Of a stretch of DNA of 64,000 bases, positions 51,441 through 59,253 are shown piece by piece. Each line of letters opens with the position of its first letter. Within the stretch, counting starts at the first letter, position 1. Below the pieces are notes generated by a model. That model was not told the DNA's origin. It worked only from the letters and a program-made list of their open reading frames with translations, and searched no databases. The stretch lies in NCBI GenBank assembly GCA_019117495.1, contig DWZP01000031.1, positions 62,001-126,000 on the forward strand, read 5' to 3'. The stretch is from Fusicatenibacter_A intestinipullorum. GTDB taxonomy: Bacteria; Bacillota; Negativicutes; Acidaminococcales; Acidaminococcaceae. The translations under genes were made by a program, and so were the position numbers.

Positions 51441-52742
51441 ATGGGCATGACACGCAGGGAATTTTTAAAAAATGCCGCTATGGCAGTGGCAGCAGGGGCT
51501 ATGATGCAGCCGGATAAACTGCTTGCGCCTAAAAAGGCAGAAGCCAACGAACCGGGCAGCCCTAAAAACATTTTAAACTACAACCCCAACATGCAGTACC
51601 GCCCCATGGGCAGAACCGGCGTTGACGTATCGGCACTGGGCTTTGGTATGCTGCGCCTGCCTATGCTGGCAGACGGCAAAACGGTTGACATGGACCAGAC
51701 CGTGCGCATGGTGCGCCGCGCTATTGAAGGCGGCGTAAACTATATCGACACCGGCTATGTATACCTTGGCGGCCAGAGCCAGATTGCAGTAGGCAAAGCG
51801 CTGGCAGGCGGATTGCGCGACCGCGTGTATGTTACCAATAAAGCTCCGTGGTGGATTATGGAACGCCCCGAAGATTTTGAGCGGATGTTTGACGAATCGC
51901 GCAAGGCGATGAATACCGATGTAATTGATTTTTACCATATCCATATGATTATGCACCGCGGCTGGAATGAAAAGGTTATTCCCTTCCGCCTTATTGAAAA
52001 GATTGAAAAATTAAAGGCGCAGGGCAAAATCCGTTTCAGCGGTTTTTCGTTCCACGACAGGCTGGAGCTGTTTAAAGAAGTGGTGGAAGCCAACCCCAAC
52101 TGGGATTTTTGCCTCATTCAGCATAACTACCTTGATTACGAATACGAAGCAGGCGTGCTGGGGCCTAAATACGCAGCAGCCAACGGCATGGGGCTTGCTG
52201 TAATGAAGCCTGCGCGCACCGGCTTTTTGGCAAACCTGCCGGACGTAATGCGCAAAGCACTGGCTTCTACCGGCGTGCATAAGCCGGATAACGAATGGGC
52301 GCTTGATTACCTGTGGGATATTCCTGAAGTAAGCGTTGCCGTCAGCGGCATGGGCAGTATGAAGGACGTGGAGGAAAACCTTAAATACGCCGCCAAAGCC
52401 AAACCTAACATGCTTACACCGGCAGAACGCGAAGCACTGGGCAATGCCATCCGCGCTTACCGCGAAGCACCGGGCCATGTGGACTGTACCGGCTGCTACA
52501 AGTGCATACCCTGCCCAAATAACGTGGCAATCGGTTACATTTTTGCCTATGTTTACAACAATTACCTGCTGCACAAAAATATGGACAAAGCGCTTTTTGA
52601 CTACACCGTTTCCATGTCGCCCATTCAGCGCGGCGCACCGGCAAGCGCCTGCAACGGCTGCGGCCAGTGCCTTGCAAAATGCCCGCAGGGGCTTAACGTG
52701 CCGGAGCAGCTTAAAAAAGTGGCCGAAACCTTCGGCTTTTAA
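51441..52742 (+). CDS. Tat-exported aldo/keto reductase fused to a 2[4Fe-4S] ferredoxin domain
   Basis: A Tat signal TRREFLKNAAMAVAAGAMM (about 4-22) precedes an aldo/keto reductase barrel with GRTGVDVSALGFGMLRLPM and the active-site region NYIDTGYVYLGG. The C-terminus has CTGCYKCIPCP (about 352-362) and CNGCGQCLAKCP (about 397-408). Export and iron-sulfur clusters suggest electron transfer outside the inner membrane. The 433-aa length fits the ferredoxin-fused AKR group. Coupled to the previous gene and followed by a MerR regulator. Confidence 0.88.
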   Translation: MGMTRREFLKNAAMAVAAGAMMQPDKLLAPKKAEANEPGSPKNILNYNPNMQYRPMGRTGVDVSALGFGMLRLPMLADGKTVDMDQTVRMVRRAIEGGVNYIDTGYVYLGGQSQIAVGKALAGGLRDRVYVTNKAPWWIMERPEDFERMFDESRKAMNTDVIDFYHIHMIMHRGWNEKVIPFRLIEKIEKLKAQGKIRFSGFSFHDRLELFKEVVEANPNWDFCLIQHNYLDYEYEAGVLGPKYAAANGMGLAVMKPARTGFLANLPDVMRKALASTGVHKPDNEWALDYLWDIPEVSVAVSGMGSMKDVEENLKYAAKAKPNMLTPAEREALGNAIRAYREAPGHVDCTGCYKCIPCPNNVAIGYIFAYVYNNYLLHKNMDKALFDYTVSMSPIQRGAPASACNGCGQCLAKCPQGLNVPEQLKKVAETFGF

Positions 52743-52753
52743 CAGGTGATTAC

Positions 52754-53113
52754 ATGACTATTTACGAAGCGAGCGAACGCTACAACATACCGTTGGAAAT
52801 TCTGCGCGAGTATGAAAGCTGGGGGCTGTGCGGAGCGGTTAAAAAAGTAATGGGCTCGTGGCAGTACGACGACAGCGATTTGGAACGCCTGAGCCTGATT
52901 ATGACGCTGCATGATATTGGCTTTGCCGGTGATGAAATTGAAAATTACATGAAGCTTTTGGAAAAAGGGCAGGAAACCGGCACTGAGCGCATGCGCATAC
53001 TTATTAAAAAGCATAACGCCATGCTTGATGAAATACATTTCCGCGAAAAGCAGCTTGACCGCCTTAATTATCTGCGTTACGAAATACAAAAGAAAAACAG
53101 CAGCAGGGATTAA
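52754..53113 (+). CDS. MerR family transcriptional regulator
   Basis: The 119-aa protein starts MTIYEASERYNIPLEILREYESWGL, the MerR HTH, with a wing SWQYDDSDLERLSLIMTLHDIGF and a coiled-coil dimer helix (about 70-115). It lacks a separate ligand domain or the metal cysteines of MerR/CueR, so the effector is unclear. It ends the Tat operon and may autoregulate it. Confidence 0.85.
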   Translation: MTIYEASERYNIPLEILREYESWGLCGAVKKVMGSWQYDDSDLERLSLIMTLHDIGFAGDEIENYMKLLEKGQETGTERMRILIKKHNAMLDEIHFREKQLDRLNYLRYEIQKKNSSRD

Positions 53114-53157
53114 TGCTCCGAAGCTGTAAAAAACTGCCGTAAGTGCGGTTTTTAATA

Positions 53158-53198
53158 AAAAAATCTCCGCTTAACAAAGCGTTAAGCGGAGATTTTTG
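53158..53198. terminator. Strong bidirectional terminator
   Basis: AAAAATCTCCGCTTAAC pairs with GTTAAGCGGAGATTTTT, a 17-bp stem with loop AAAGC. It closes the LysR-Tat-MerR unit. Confidence 0.92.
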
Positions 53199-53225
53199 GT
53201 TCTGGCAGGTACTTTAAAATATGCA

Positions 53226-53256
53226 TAAAAAAGCAGGCATTAAGCCTGCTTTTAGC
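53226..53256 (-). terminator. Terminator of the esterase operon
   Basis: AAAAGCAGGC and GCCTGCTTTT with loop ATTAA, just downstream of the minus-strand esterase gene. Confidence 0.8.
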
Positions 53257-53275
53257 GTTTGGGGGTATTCAGGTG

Positions 53276-54283
53276 TTATTCCGCCAGCTTTTCTGCGCTG
53301 AAGGCATACACGCGCTGCCAGAAAATTTTGCTCTGCGCAGCTTCTGGTGCGGCAATTTCAAAAGCGTGGTATAAGCCGGGAATTACGTGCAGCTCGGTAT
53401 CTACATTTGCTTCCGTAAGTTTTGCTGCGTAGTCAATGTCTTCGTTAACAAATAAGTCAAGCCCGCCGACATAAATCAGCGCAGGCGGCAGGTTGGCAAA
53501 ATCTCCCGCAAAGGTGGGCGAATAATAACCCAGCATTTTGCCGCTGAGGTTTTGCCCGCCGCGCAGAACTTCCCACGCATACTTGTTGCTGCTGCGCGGC
53601 CAGCAAATATAACCGGTCTGCTGCGCATGGTAGGGCGAGCTTTCCGTTGCCGTGCGGTAATCAAGCATCGGGTAAATTAAAACCTGCCCCTTAATGGGGA
53701 TGTTGGCGTTATCGCGGTTGTACAGCGCAAGGCTTGCGGCAAGGTTGCCGCCGGCGCTGTCGCCCATTAAAATAATTCTTCCGGCATCAAGGCCGAACTT
53801 GTCTGCGTTTTCTTTAACGTACATTAAGCCGCTGTAGGCATCCTCAAGTGCCGCAGGAAAGGGCGCTTCTACCGAAAGGCGGTAGCGCGGCGTAATAACT
53901 GCAGCGTTTAAGGCGTTGGCAATGTTCTGGTAGCGTTCGCGGTCGTCAAGCGAAATTCTGAACAAATAACCGCCGCCGTGGGCGTAGTATACTACCGGCA
54001 GTTTGGCATCGCTGCTCTTGGCAGGGCGGTAAATATAAAGCGGCACATCCGCTGCGCCGTAAAGGCTTTTGGCGTTAACGGTTTCAAAGGTAATGCTGCT
54101 TTGGGCAGGAACATAGTTTTTTACGCGCCGCTCTACATCCTGCGGCGATGTGGCTTCAATAAGATAACCTTCTGCCGCCGCACGGTATTCCGGCTGCACG
54201 CGGCCGATATAGGGTATCTCTGCTGCGAAAGCAGATACAGCGATGTTAACTGCCAAAAGGCAGAATGCAATAAATTTTTTCAT
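53276..54283 (-). CDS. Secreted alpha/beta hydrolase (HSL-type esterase/lipase)
   Basis: Signal peptide MKKFIAFCLLAVNIAVSAFAAE, cleaved near 20, then HGGGYLF (oxyanion hole, about 102-108), nucleophile Ser in GDSAGGN (about 176-182), acidic residue near VGGLDLFVNED and His in PGLYHAF (about 302-308). This is the hormone-sensitive-lipase/acetyl-hydrolase family, acting on acyl esters in the periplasm. It is third in a minus-strand set of exported proteins. Confidence 0.88.
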   Translation of the reverse strand: MKKFIAFCLLAVNIAVSAFAAEIPYIGRVQPEYRAAAEGYLIEATSPQDVERRVKNYVPAQSSITFETVNAKSLYGAADVPLYIYRPAKSSDAKLPVVYYAHGGGYLFRISLDDRERYQNIANALNAAVITPRYRLSVEAPFPAALEDAYSGLMYVKENADKFGLDAGRIILMGDSAGGNLAASLALYNRDNANIPIKGQVLIYPMLDYRTATESSPYHAQQTGYICWPRSSNKYAWEVLRGGQNLSGKMLGYYSPTFAGDFANLPPALIYVGGLDLFVNEDIDYAAKLTEANVDTELHVIPGLYHAFEIAAPEAAQSKIFWQRVYAFSAEKLAE

Positions 54284-54295
54284 AGGGTCACCAGC

Positions 54296-54997
54296 TTATT
54301 TTAAATTTTTGCCGCTGAGCGTTACTGCCTGCGGTTTGTTGACGATAAGGACTTTATCCGTAACCATTGTTTGTACGGCTTTATTATATTCCTGAAAATA
54401 CGGCCCGTCAATGTGGGCGCGGTAAGCGGTGTCGTCTGTATACAGCTCCAGCAGGTGGAATACATTGGGGCGTGCGGTTTCGGTTGTTGCAAGCAGTGCC
54501 AGTACGCCTTCTTCGTTGGCAACGGAGCTTTGCATTTCTTTGGCAAGCACTTTTTTGTAAGCGTCAAGCTGCGCCGGGTCGATAACAAGCATGCATATGC
54601 GTGCCTTATCGGCAGTGCCTGCGGTTTTGCTTTGCAGGTTAAAGGCGTCGACGGCAAGGGGTTTATGTACCTGCGCCAGTTTAAGTGCCTGTGCGGTGGC
54701 TGTTTTTACGTTGGCGTTATTTTGTGCGGCATTAAAAGCGTTTTCATCCGTATAAATTTCCAAATAGCGCATTACGCCGTTTTCATCCTCACCGCCGTAA
54801 ACAGCAAGCACGCCTTCGCTGTTTTGCAGTGCTGTGTTAAGTGCGGCAACGGCTGCGCGCAGGGCATTTTCTTTACCAGCGGCAGCGCTGTATACGCTCC
54901 AACGCACAAAGGGCTGGGCGGCTGCTGCGGCGTTTACCGGCAGCGCCTGCAAGCCTAAAAGCAGCAGCATAGCTGCGCAAAATAATAATTTTTTCAT
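54296..54997 (-). CDS. Exported protein with two antibiotic-biosynthesis-monooxygenase (ABM) like domains
   Basis: A signal peptide (about 1-24, ending VNAAAAA) is followed by two related ferredoxin-like folds: VRWSVYSAAAGKENALRAAV...RYLEIYTDENAF (about 31-95) and ICMLVIDPAQLDAYKKVL...LLELYTDDTAY (about 134-200). The repeated E-x-YTD pattern is the ABM/quinol monooxygenase signature. A role in handling quinones or reactive oxygen in the periplasm is likely. Gap of 12 bases to the esterase gene. Confidence 0.82.
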   Translation of the reverse strand: MKKLLFCAAMLLLLGLQALPVNAAAAAQPFVRWSVYSAAAGKENALRAAVAALNTALQNSEGVLAVYGGEDENGVMRYLEIYTDENAFNAAQNNANVKTATAQALKLAQVHKPLAVDAFNLQSKTAGTADKARICMLVIDPAQLDAYKKVLAKEMQSSVANEEGVLALLATTETARPNVFHLLELYTDDTAYRAHIDGPYFQEYNKAVQTMVTDKVLIVNKPQAVTLSGKNLK

Positions 54998-55013
54998 GGT
55001 GCATCTCCTTTAC

Positions 55014-55481
55014 TTATTCTGCTTTTTCAAGCGTTGCGGTAAAACTTTCGTGGGCTTTAACAATATCAAGCCCGCTTTCCAGCCTGCCTATGGGGATTAA
55101 GTTGCTGTCATCTTTAAAATCAACATAAAAAATGCTTAAATTGCCCCATGGCTGATAAACGCACAAATCGCCCGCAAGGGGATGGCAGCCAACCTTTTGC
55201 CCTGTTTCGTCAAGGCGTTTATCAAAATAGGCAATCTTTTCCATACCGGAAAAATCCTTGAACGAAAGCGTAACCGGCAGGCGGCTGTATAAATCGTTGG
55301 CGCTCGGTTCATTGCGCAGCGTAACGGGCAGGCGGCTGCCGTCAATAACAAGCACTGCTTTGTGGCCATCTGCTGCGGCAGTGTTTTGCGGTGCAGGCTG
55401 TGCTGCGGGTGCGGAAGCGCCGCAGGCGGAAACGGCAAGTGCCGTCAGCGCAGCGCTTAACAGCAAAAGTAATTTTTTCAT
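55014..55481 (-). CDS. Cyclophilin-like fold lipoprotein
   Basis: The lipoprotein signal ends LAVSACG (lipobox Cys20), followed by a proline-rich linker and a cyclophilin-like domain (VTLRNEPSANDLYSRLPVTLSFKDFSGMEKIAYF, about 55-88; GNLSIFYVDF). Such proteins recur beside flavodoxins and aldo/keto reductases in anaerobes; biochemical function is unknown. 155 aa. First gene of the minus-strand set, divergent from the AKR at 55672. Confidence 0.82.
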   Translation of the reverse strand: MKKLLLLLSAALTALAVSACGASAPAAQPAPQNTAAADGHKAVLVIDGSRLPVTLRNEPSANDLYSRLPVTLSFKDFSGMEKIAYFDKRLDETGQKVGCHPLAGDLCVYQPWGNLSIFYVDFKDDSNLIPIGRLESGLDIVKAHESFTATLEKAE

Positions 55482-55671
55482 AGGTATCCCTCCGTTTTAT
55501 TGGTATAGTTTAATTATAAAAAGCGCAGGGCATGGCGTCTAATGCTTAATTGTTATGCGCCAACATGCGTTTTTGGCATGAAGTGCAGGCGGGAGTATGC
55601 TTCAACTTGCGCGTTTAAAAATTTTTAACTACAATAATTATATGGAGAAATGCTTTAAAGGAGGAACTGGC

Positions 55672-56817
55672 ATGAAATACCGTGAACTTGGCAAAACAGG
55701 ATTAAAAGTAAGTGAAATAGGCCTTGGCTGCGAAGGCTTTAACGGCAAAGACGCCGCTTTTACGCAGGAAATGTTTAAACTTGCTCTGGCAGTGGGCGTA
55801 AACTGCATGGATTTATACAGCCCCAACCCGGAGATGCACAAAAATATTGCAGCTGCACTTGGCAGCCGCCGCAAAGATTTTATCTATCAGGCGCATTTAT
55901 GCACGGAATGGAAGGACGGGCAGTATAAGGCTGTGCGCGGTATTGCCAGTGTAAAAGCTGCGTTTGAAACTATGCTGAAAAATTTGAATACGGATTACAT
56001 CGACATCGGCATGATTCATTACATAGATTCGCCGCAACTTTGGCGCACGATTGAAAGCGGCGGCGTTCTGGACTATGCGCTGGAACTGAAAGCCGAAGGC
56101 AAAATTAAGCACATCGGCGTAAGCAGCCATAACCCGCTGGCGGCGCTGGAAGCCGTAAAAAGCGGCAAGGTGGAAGTGCTGATGTTCAGCGTAAACCCCT
56201 GCTACGATTTGCTGCCCGGCACGGATGACGTGGAAAAACTGTGGGCGGAAGAAAGCTACAAAAAGCCTTTGCTGAACCTTGACCCCAAACGTGCGGAACT
56301 TTACGAAACCTGCCAGCGTTTGGGCGTTGGCATTACCGTTATGAAAGCTTTTGGCGGCGGCGACCTTTTGAGCGAGTACAGCCCGGCAGGCAAGGCGCTG
56401 ACGGCGGTGCAGTGCCTGCATTATGCGCTGACACGCCCGGCGGTAGCGGCCGTTATGAGCGGTGCGCGTACCATGGAGGAATTAAAAGCCTCGCTTGATT
56501 ACGAAAAAGCAAGCGAAGCCGAAAAAGACTATGCAGAAGTTTTTGCAAGCTTCCCCAAAATCAGCTGGGAAGGGCACTGCATGTACTGCGGACATTGCGC
56601 GCCGTGCCCCAAAGGCATTGATGTGGCAAACGTAACCAAGTTTTTGAACCTTGCTAAAGCGCAGGGTGAAGTGCCGGAAACAGTACGCGAGCACTATGCG
56701 GCGCTTAAAGCCCACGCCGGCGACTGCATTGCCTGCGGCGCCTGCGCCAAACGCTGCCCCTTCGCCGTTGACCCCGTTGCCAACATGAAAGAGGCAAAAG
56801 AAGTTTTTGGGTATTGA
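55672..56817 (+). CDS. Aldo/keto reductase fused to a 2[4Fe-4S] ferredoxin domain (cytosolic)
   Basis: The AKR barrel starts MKYRELGKTGLKVSEIGLG and has the family Tyr/Lys region. The C-terminus has CMYCGHCAPCP (about 304-314) and CIACGACAKRCPF (about 352-364). Unlike the homologue at 51441 it lacks a Tat signal, so it works in the cytoplasm. ATG 55672 has AAAGGAGG upstream. 381 aa. Confidence 0.88.
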   Translation: MKYRELGKTGLKVSEIGLGCEGFNGKDAAFTQEMFKLALAVGVNCMDLYSPNPEMHKNIAAALGSRRKDFIYQAHLCTEWKDGQYKAVRGIASVKAAFETMLKNLNTDYIDIGMIHYIDSPQLWRTIESGGVLDYALELKAEGKIKHIGVSSHNPLAALEAVKSGKVEVLMFSVNPCYDLLPGTDDVEKLWAEESYKKPLLNLDPKRAELYETCQRLGVGITVMKAFGGGDLLSEYSPAGKALTAVQCLHYALTRPAVAAVMSGARTMEELKASLDYEKASEAEKDYAEVFASFPKISWEGHCMYCGHCAPCPKGIDVANVTKFLNLAKAQGEVPETVREHYAALKAHAGDCIACGACAKRCPFAVDPVANMKEAKEVFGY

Positions 56818-56846
56818 GATAGGAAAAATAAATAGTAAAACAACAA

Positions 56847-56876
56847 AACCGGCATCGTTATGATGCCGGTTTTTAG
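56847..56876 (+). terminator. Terminator after the aldo/keto reductase
   Basis: AAAACCGGCATC and GATGCCGGTTTT, loop GTTAT, then T. Confidence 0.88.
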
Positions 56877-56968
56877 TTATGCGCTTTAGCGATGGTTCTG
56901 AGCGACGAAGGAGCGAAAGAACAACAACCACCAGCTATGCTGGTGAGATTAAAATCTTTAGATTAAAG

Positions 56969-57037
56969 AAAAATTCCTCCAATGGTACAATAATGTAGTT
57001 CGTCAGCTGCATTAAGGAAAGAATTGGAGGAATTTTT
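56969..57037 (+). promoter_or_regulatory. 15-bp inverted repeat sequestering the tnpA ribosome binding site
   Basis: AAAAATTCCTCCAAT (56969-56983) is the exact reverse complement of ATTGGAGGAATTTTT (57023-57037), which contains the tnpA SD GGAGG. In RNA the SD would be buried, and the following T-rich stretch could also terminate incoming transcripts. IS200 itself limits TnpA by a similar leader stem. Confidence 0.8.
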
Positions 57038-57038
57038 T

Positions 57039-57512
57039 ATGAATAATAAAGAAAGTTTAGCACACACATCTTGGAATTGCAAATTTCATATAGTATTTGC
57101 ACCGAAGTATAGGAGAAGGGAAATATATGGAGCATTAAGGCGGGATATAGGAAGAATATTAAGAATGCTCTGCGAAAGAAAAGAAATAGAAATAATAGAA
57201 GCAGAATGCTGCATAGACCATGTACATATGCTGGTAAAAATACCGCCAAAATACAGCGTGTCGCAGATAGTAGGATACCTCAAGGGAAAAAGTTCACTAA
57301 TGATATTCGACAGACATGCAAATTTGAAGTATAAGTATGGGAATAGGCATTTTTGGTGCAGAGGATATTTTGTAGATACAGTAGGGAAAAACACAAAGAA
57401 AATAGAGGAGTATATAAAAAACCAAATAACAGAAGATATAATGGCAGACAAAATGAATATGAAGGAGTATATAGACCCGTTTACGGGTGAGCCAGTAGGA
57501 AAGAAGCAATAA
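57039..57512 (+). CDS. tnpA: IS200/IS605 family transposase TnpA (Y1 HUH)
   Basis: The 157-aa protein has the HUH metal motif in CIDHVHMLVKIPP (His-Val-His, about 64-70) and the catalytic Tyr region near KNTKKIEEYIKNQ (about 121-133), with RYRRREIYG near the start. It mediates single-strand transposition. ATG 57039 lies 9 bases after GGAGG; an upstream in-frame ATG at 57024 overlaps this SD and is rejected. Apparently intact. Confidence 0.93.
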   Translation: MNNKESLAHTSWNCKFHIVFAPKYRRREIYGALRRDIGRILRMLCERKEIEIIEAECCIDHVHMLVKIPPKYSVSQIVGYLKGKSSLMIFDRHANLKYKYGNRHFWCRGYFVDTVGKNTKKIEEYIKNQITEDIMADKMNMKEYIDPFTGEPVGKKQ

Positions 57513-57535
57513 AAAAAGCCCCGCATGAGGGGCAG
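57511..57535 (-). terminator. Minus-strand terminator at the tnpA 3' end
   Basis: GCCCC/GGGGC stem with T-tract TTTTTTTATT only on the minus strand, so it faces transcripts arriving from the right, such as that of the CpxP-like gene. Confidence 0.7.
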
Positions 57536-57617
57536 TGAGTAAAAATAATTGCAGCTGGCGAATATAAAAATCAGGCATCTTGAGATGCAGCTGTATCAGC
57601 CGCTTCGAGCGGCGAAC

Positions 57618-57643
57618 AAACCGCCGGCTGAGCCGGCGGTTTT
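57618..57643. terminator. GC-rich hairpin, IS right end or terminator
   Basis: An 11-bp perfect stem AAACCGCCGGC / GCCGGCGGTTT with loop TGA. It may serve as the terminator of the CpxP-like gene and as the right-end structure of the IS200-type element. Confidence 0.6.
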
Positions 57644-57722
57644 GATTAGAAGGGGAAAGGTTTATGGATGTTTCAAATCTGCTGTTACGTTATTTTATTG
57701 TGCTGTCTGGTTATTTGCGGGG

Positions 57723-58298
57723 TTATTTATCCTCGTTGTAGAACGGGCATTCATCGCCCCAGTCGCAGTGGCCGTCGTGGTGGTAGCGGTCATAGTGGCG
57801 GTCGCGGTCATAGCGTCCTTCGCCATGGTGGCGGCCATAACCCGGGCCCCAGCCGCAGTGCAGTCCGCGGAAGTTGCCGCGCGGGCCGCGGAACATATCT
57901 TTCAGTGCGTCCTGTTTTTGTTCTTCACTCATGCTGGCCCATTTTGCTCTGGCTTCGGCTTCACGTTTTTCAATAGCTTCGCGTTTTTCTGCCGGCAGTT
58001 TGCTTAAAAATTCATCATGCCATTTCTGGCGCTGTTCAAATTTCTGCTGCGGAGTCATTTCCATCCATGCCAGCCTTGCAGCATCACGCTCGGCGCGCTG
58101 TTCGGGGGTAAGCGGAGTGCCGCGGCGCAGAGGCATCGGGCGGCGTGCATCGGTATCGCCTTCGCTCAGAATTTTTTCTACTTTATCGCGCATGGTGGGC
58201 TGAACCTGTTCGGTTTGGCCTGCCGCAAAAACCGGTACGCTGATGGCGGTGATTAAACCTGCAACTACTAAGGATTTGAATAATTTGCTTTTCAACAT
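57723..58298 (-). CDS. Periplasmic Spy/CpxP-like protein with His-rich C-terminus
   Basis: A signal peptide (about 1-25, ...ISVPVFAAG) is followed by a helical LTxxQ-type domain (LTPEQRAERDAARL, MTPQQKFEQRQKWHDEF, MSEEQKQDALKDMF; about 63-137). The tail from about 147 on is rich in His, Gly, Arg and Asp (GRHHGEGRYDRDRHYDRYHH), a likely metal-binding segment. CpxP/Spy relatives are periplasmic chaperones or metal-stress sensors. It is divergent from a two-component system across 250 bases, the layout of cpxP-cpxRA. Confidence 0.8.
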   Translation of the reverse strand: MLKSKLFKSLVVAGLITAISVPVFAAGQTEQVQPTMRDKVEKILSEGDTDARRPMPLRRGTPLTPEQRAERDAARLAWMEMTPQQKFEQRQKWHDEFLSKLPAEKREAIEKREAEARAKWASMSEEQKQDALKDMFRGPRGNFRGLHCGWGPGYGRHHGEGRYDRDRHYDRYHHDGHCDWGDECPFYNEDK

Positions 58299-58490
58299 AT
58301 CAGGTCACTCCTTTAATTTATGCTTATTTATTATGCTCTTTAGCTTGTCTTTATTGTACAGTGTGCTTGTGGCAAAATTATGGCAAAAATATTTTATTTT
58401 GAGGTTTTTTAGCCACATTTTACTGCTAATATTATATCAGCAATTAAAGCAAAAAGTAAAAAAACTGCCGCCTTTGGGCTGATGTAAGGG

Positions 58491-58519
58491 TTAAATTTCT
58501 GCGCAAAAATATGTATAAT
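58491..58519 (+). promoter_or_regulatory. Promoter of the two-component system operon
   Basis: TTAAAT (58491-58496), 17 bases, TATAAT (58514-58519), about 33 bases upstream of the start codon. The rest of 58299-58490 is AT-rich and holds the promoter of the divergent CpxP-like gene; I could not fix its boxes. Confidence 0.5.
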
Positions 58520-58551
58520 ATAGGTAAGTTTTGTGCAGAGAGGTGATGGCA

Positions 58552-59253
58552 GTGGCAAAAATGCTGATTGCTGATGATAATAAACAAATTACTTCCATTC
58601 TATCCAACTATGCGCGCAAAGAAGGTTTTGAACCGGTTGTTGCGCTTGACGGCGAGGAGGCTTTGCGCCTGTTTGACGAGCATGAGCCGGATATTGCCAT
58701 GGTGCTTTTGGATGTTATGATGCCGAAGGTGGACGGCTTTGAAGTGTGCCGCCGCCTGCGCGGAAAATCGCTGGTGCCGGTAATTATGGTTACTGCACGC
58801 GGCGAAGATTTTGAAAAAATCATGGGGCTTGATATCGGCGCCGACGATTATATTATAAAGCCTTTCAGCGCGGGCGAAGTAATGGCACGTGTGCGTGCAA
58901 TTTTGCGCCGCATGCAGCCGCGCGAGGAAAAAACTGCGCATAATATTTACAGGTACAGCAATTTAATGATTGATTTGGATAAATACGCCGTAACCGTAAA
59001 TGGCAGCGAGGTGCCGCTGACGAAAAAAGAGGTTGAGCTTTTATGGACTCTTGCCAAAAACAGCAGCAAGGTCTTTTCGCGCGATAACCTTCTGGACAGC
59101 CTGTGGGGCTACGATTATTACGGCGACAGCCGCACGGTGGATTCGCACATTAAGCGTATGCGTGCCAAGCTGGATAAGTTTGAGCATCCCGGCTGGGAAA
59201 TAAAAACCATTTGGGGTGTAGGTTACCGCTTTGAGGAGAAAGCAAATGCATAA
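58552..59253 (+). CDS. Two-component response regulator, OmpR/PhoB family
   Basis: The receiver has the acidic pair in IADDN (about 6-10), phospho-acceptor Asp in VLLDVMMPKVDGFE (about 53-54) and Lys in YIIKPFSAGE (about 103). The C-terminal winged helix ends RMRAKLD...IKTIWGVGYRFE. GTG 58552 is preferred as start: AGAGAGG is 9 bases upstream, whereas ATG 58546 is almost touching it. It is followed by the sensor kinase with an 8-base overlap, so the pair is translationally coupled. Confidence 0.9.
   Translation: MAKMLIADDNKQITSILSNYARKEGFEPVVALDGEEALRLFDEHEPDIAMVLLDVMMPKVDGFEVCRRLRGKSLVPVIMVTARGEDFEKIMGLDIGADDYIIKPFSAGEVMARVRAILRRMQPREEKTAHNIYRYSNLMIDLDKYAVTVNGSEVPLTKKEVELLWTLAKNSSKVFSRDNLLDSLWGYDYYGDSRTVDSHIKRMRAKLDKFEHPGWEIKTIWGVGYRFEEKANA

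Larger units (their letters stand above)
56925..57650 (+). mobile_element. IS200/IS605-type element carrying tnpA only (limits approximate)
   Basis: A Y1 transposase gene is flanked by subterminal hairpins rather than inverted repeats: CACCAGC/GCTGGTG (56929-56945) on the left and GCCGCT/AGCGGC (57599-57613) plus AAACCGCCGGC/GCCGGCGGTTT (57618-57642) on the right. There is no tnpB. A hairpin at 57516-57533 gives a terminator on the minus strand, which would guard the gene from outside antisense transcription. Exact cleavage points are not determined. Confidence 0.75.

Noticed and set aside
57549..58007. 152-aa plus-strand frame with AVAVVVVAVIVAVAVIA-like stretch
   Set aside because: The repeat-like Ala/Val run is the reverse reading of the His/Arg/Asp-rich tail of the CpxP-like protein, which has a signal peptide and family motifs.
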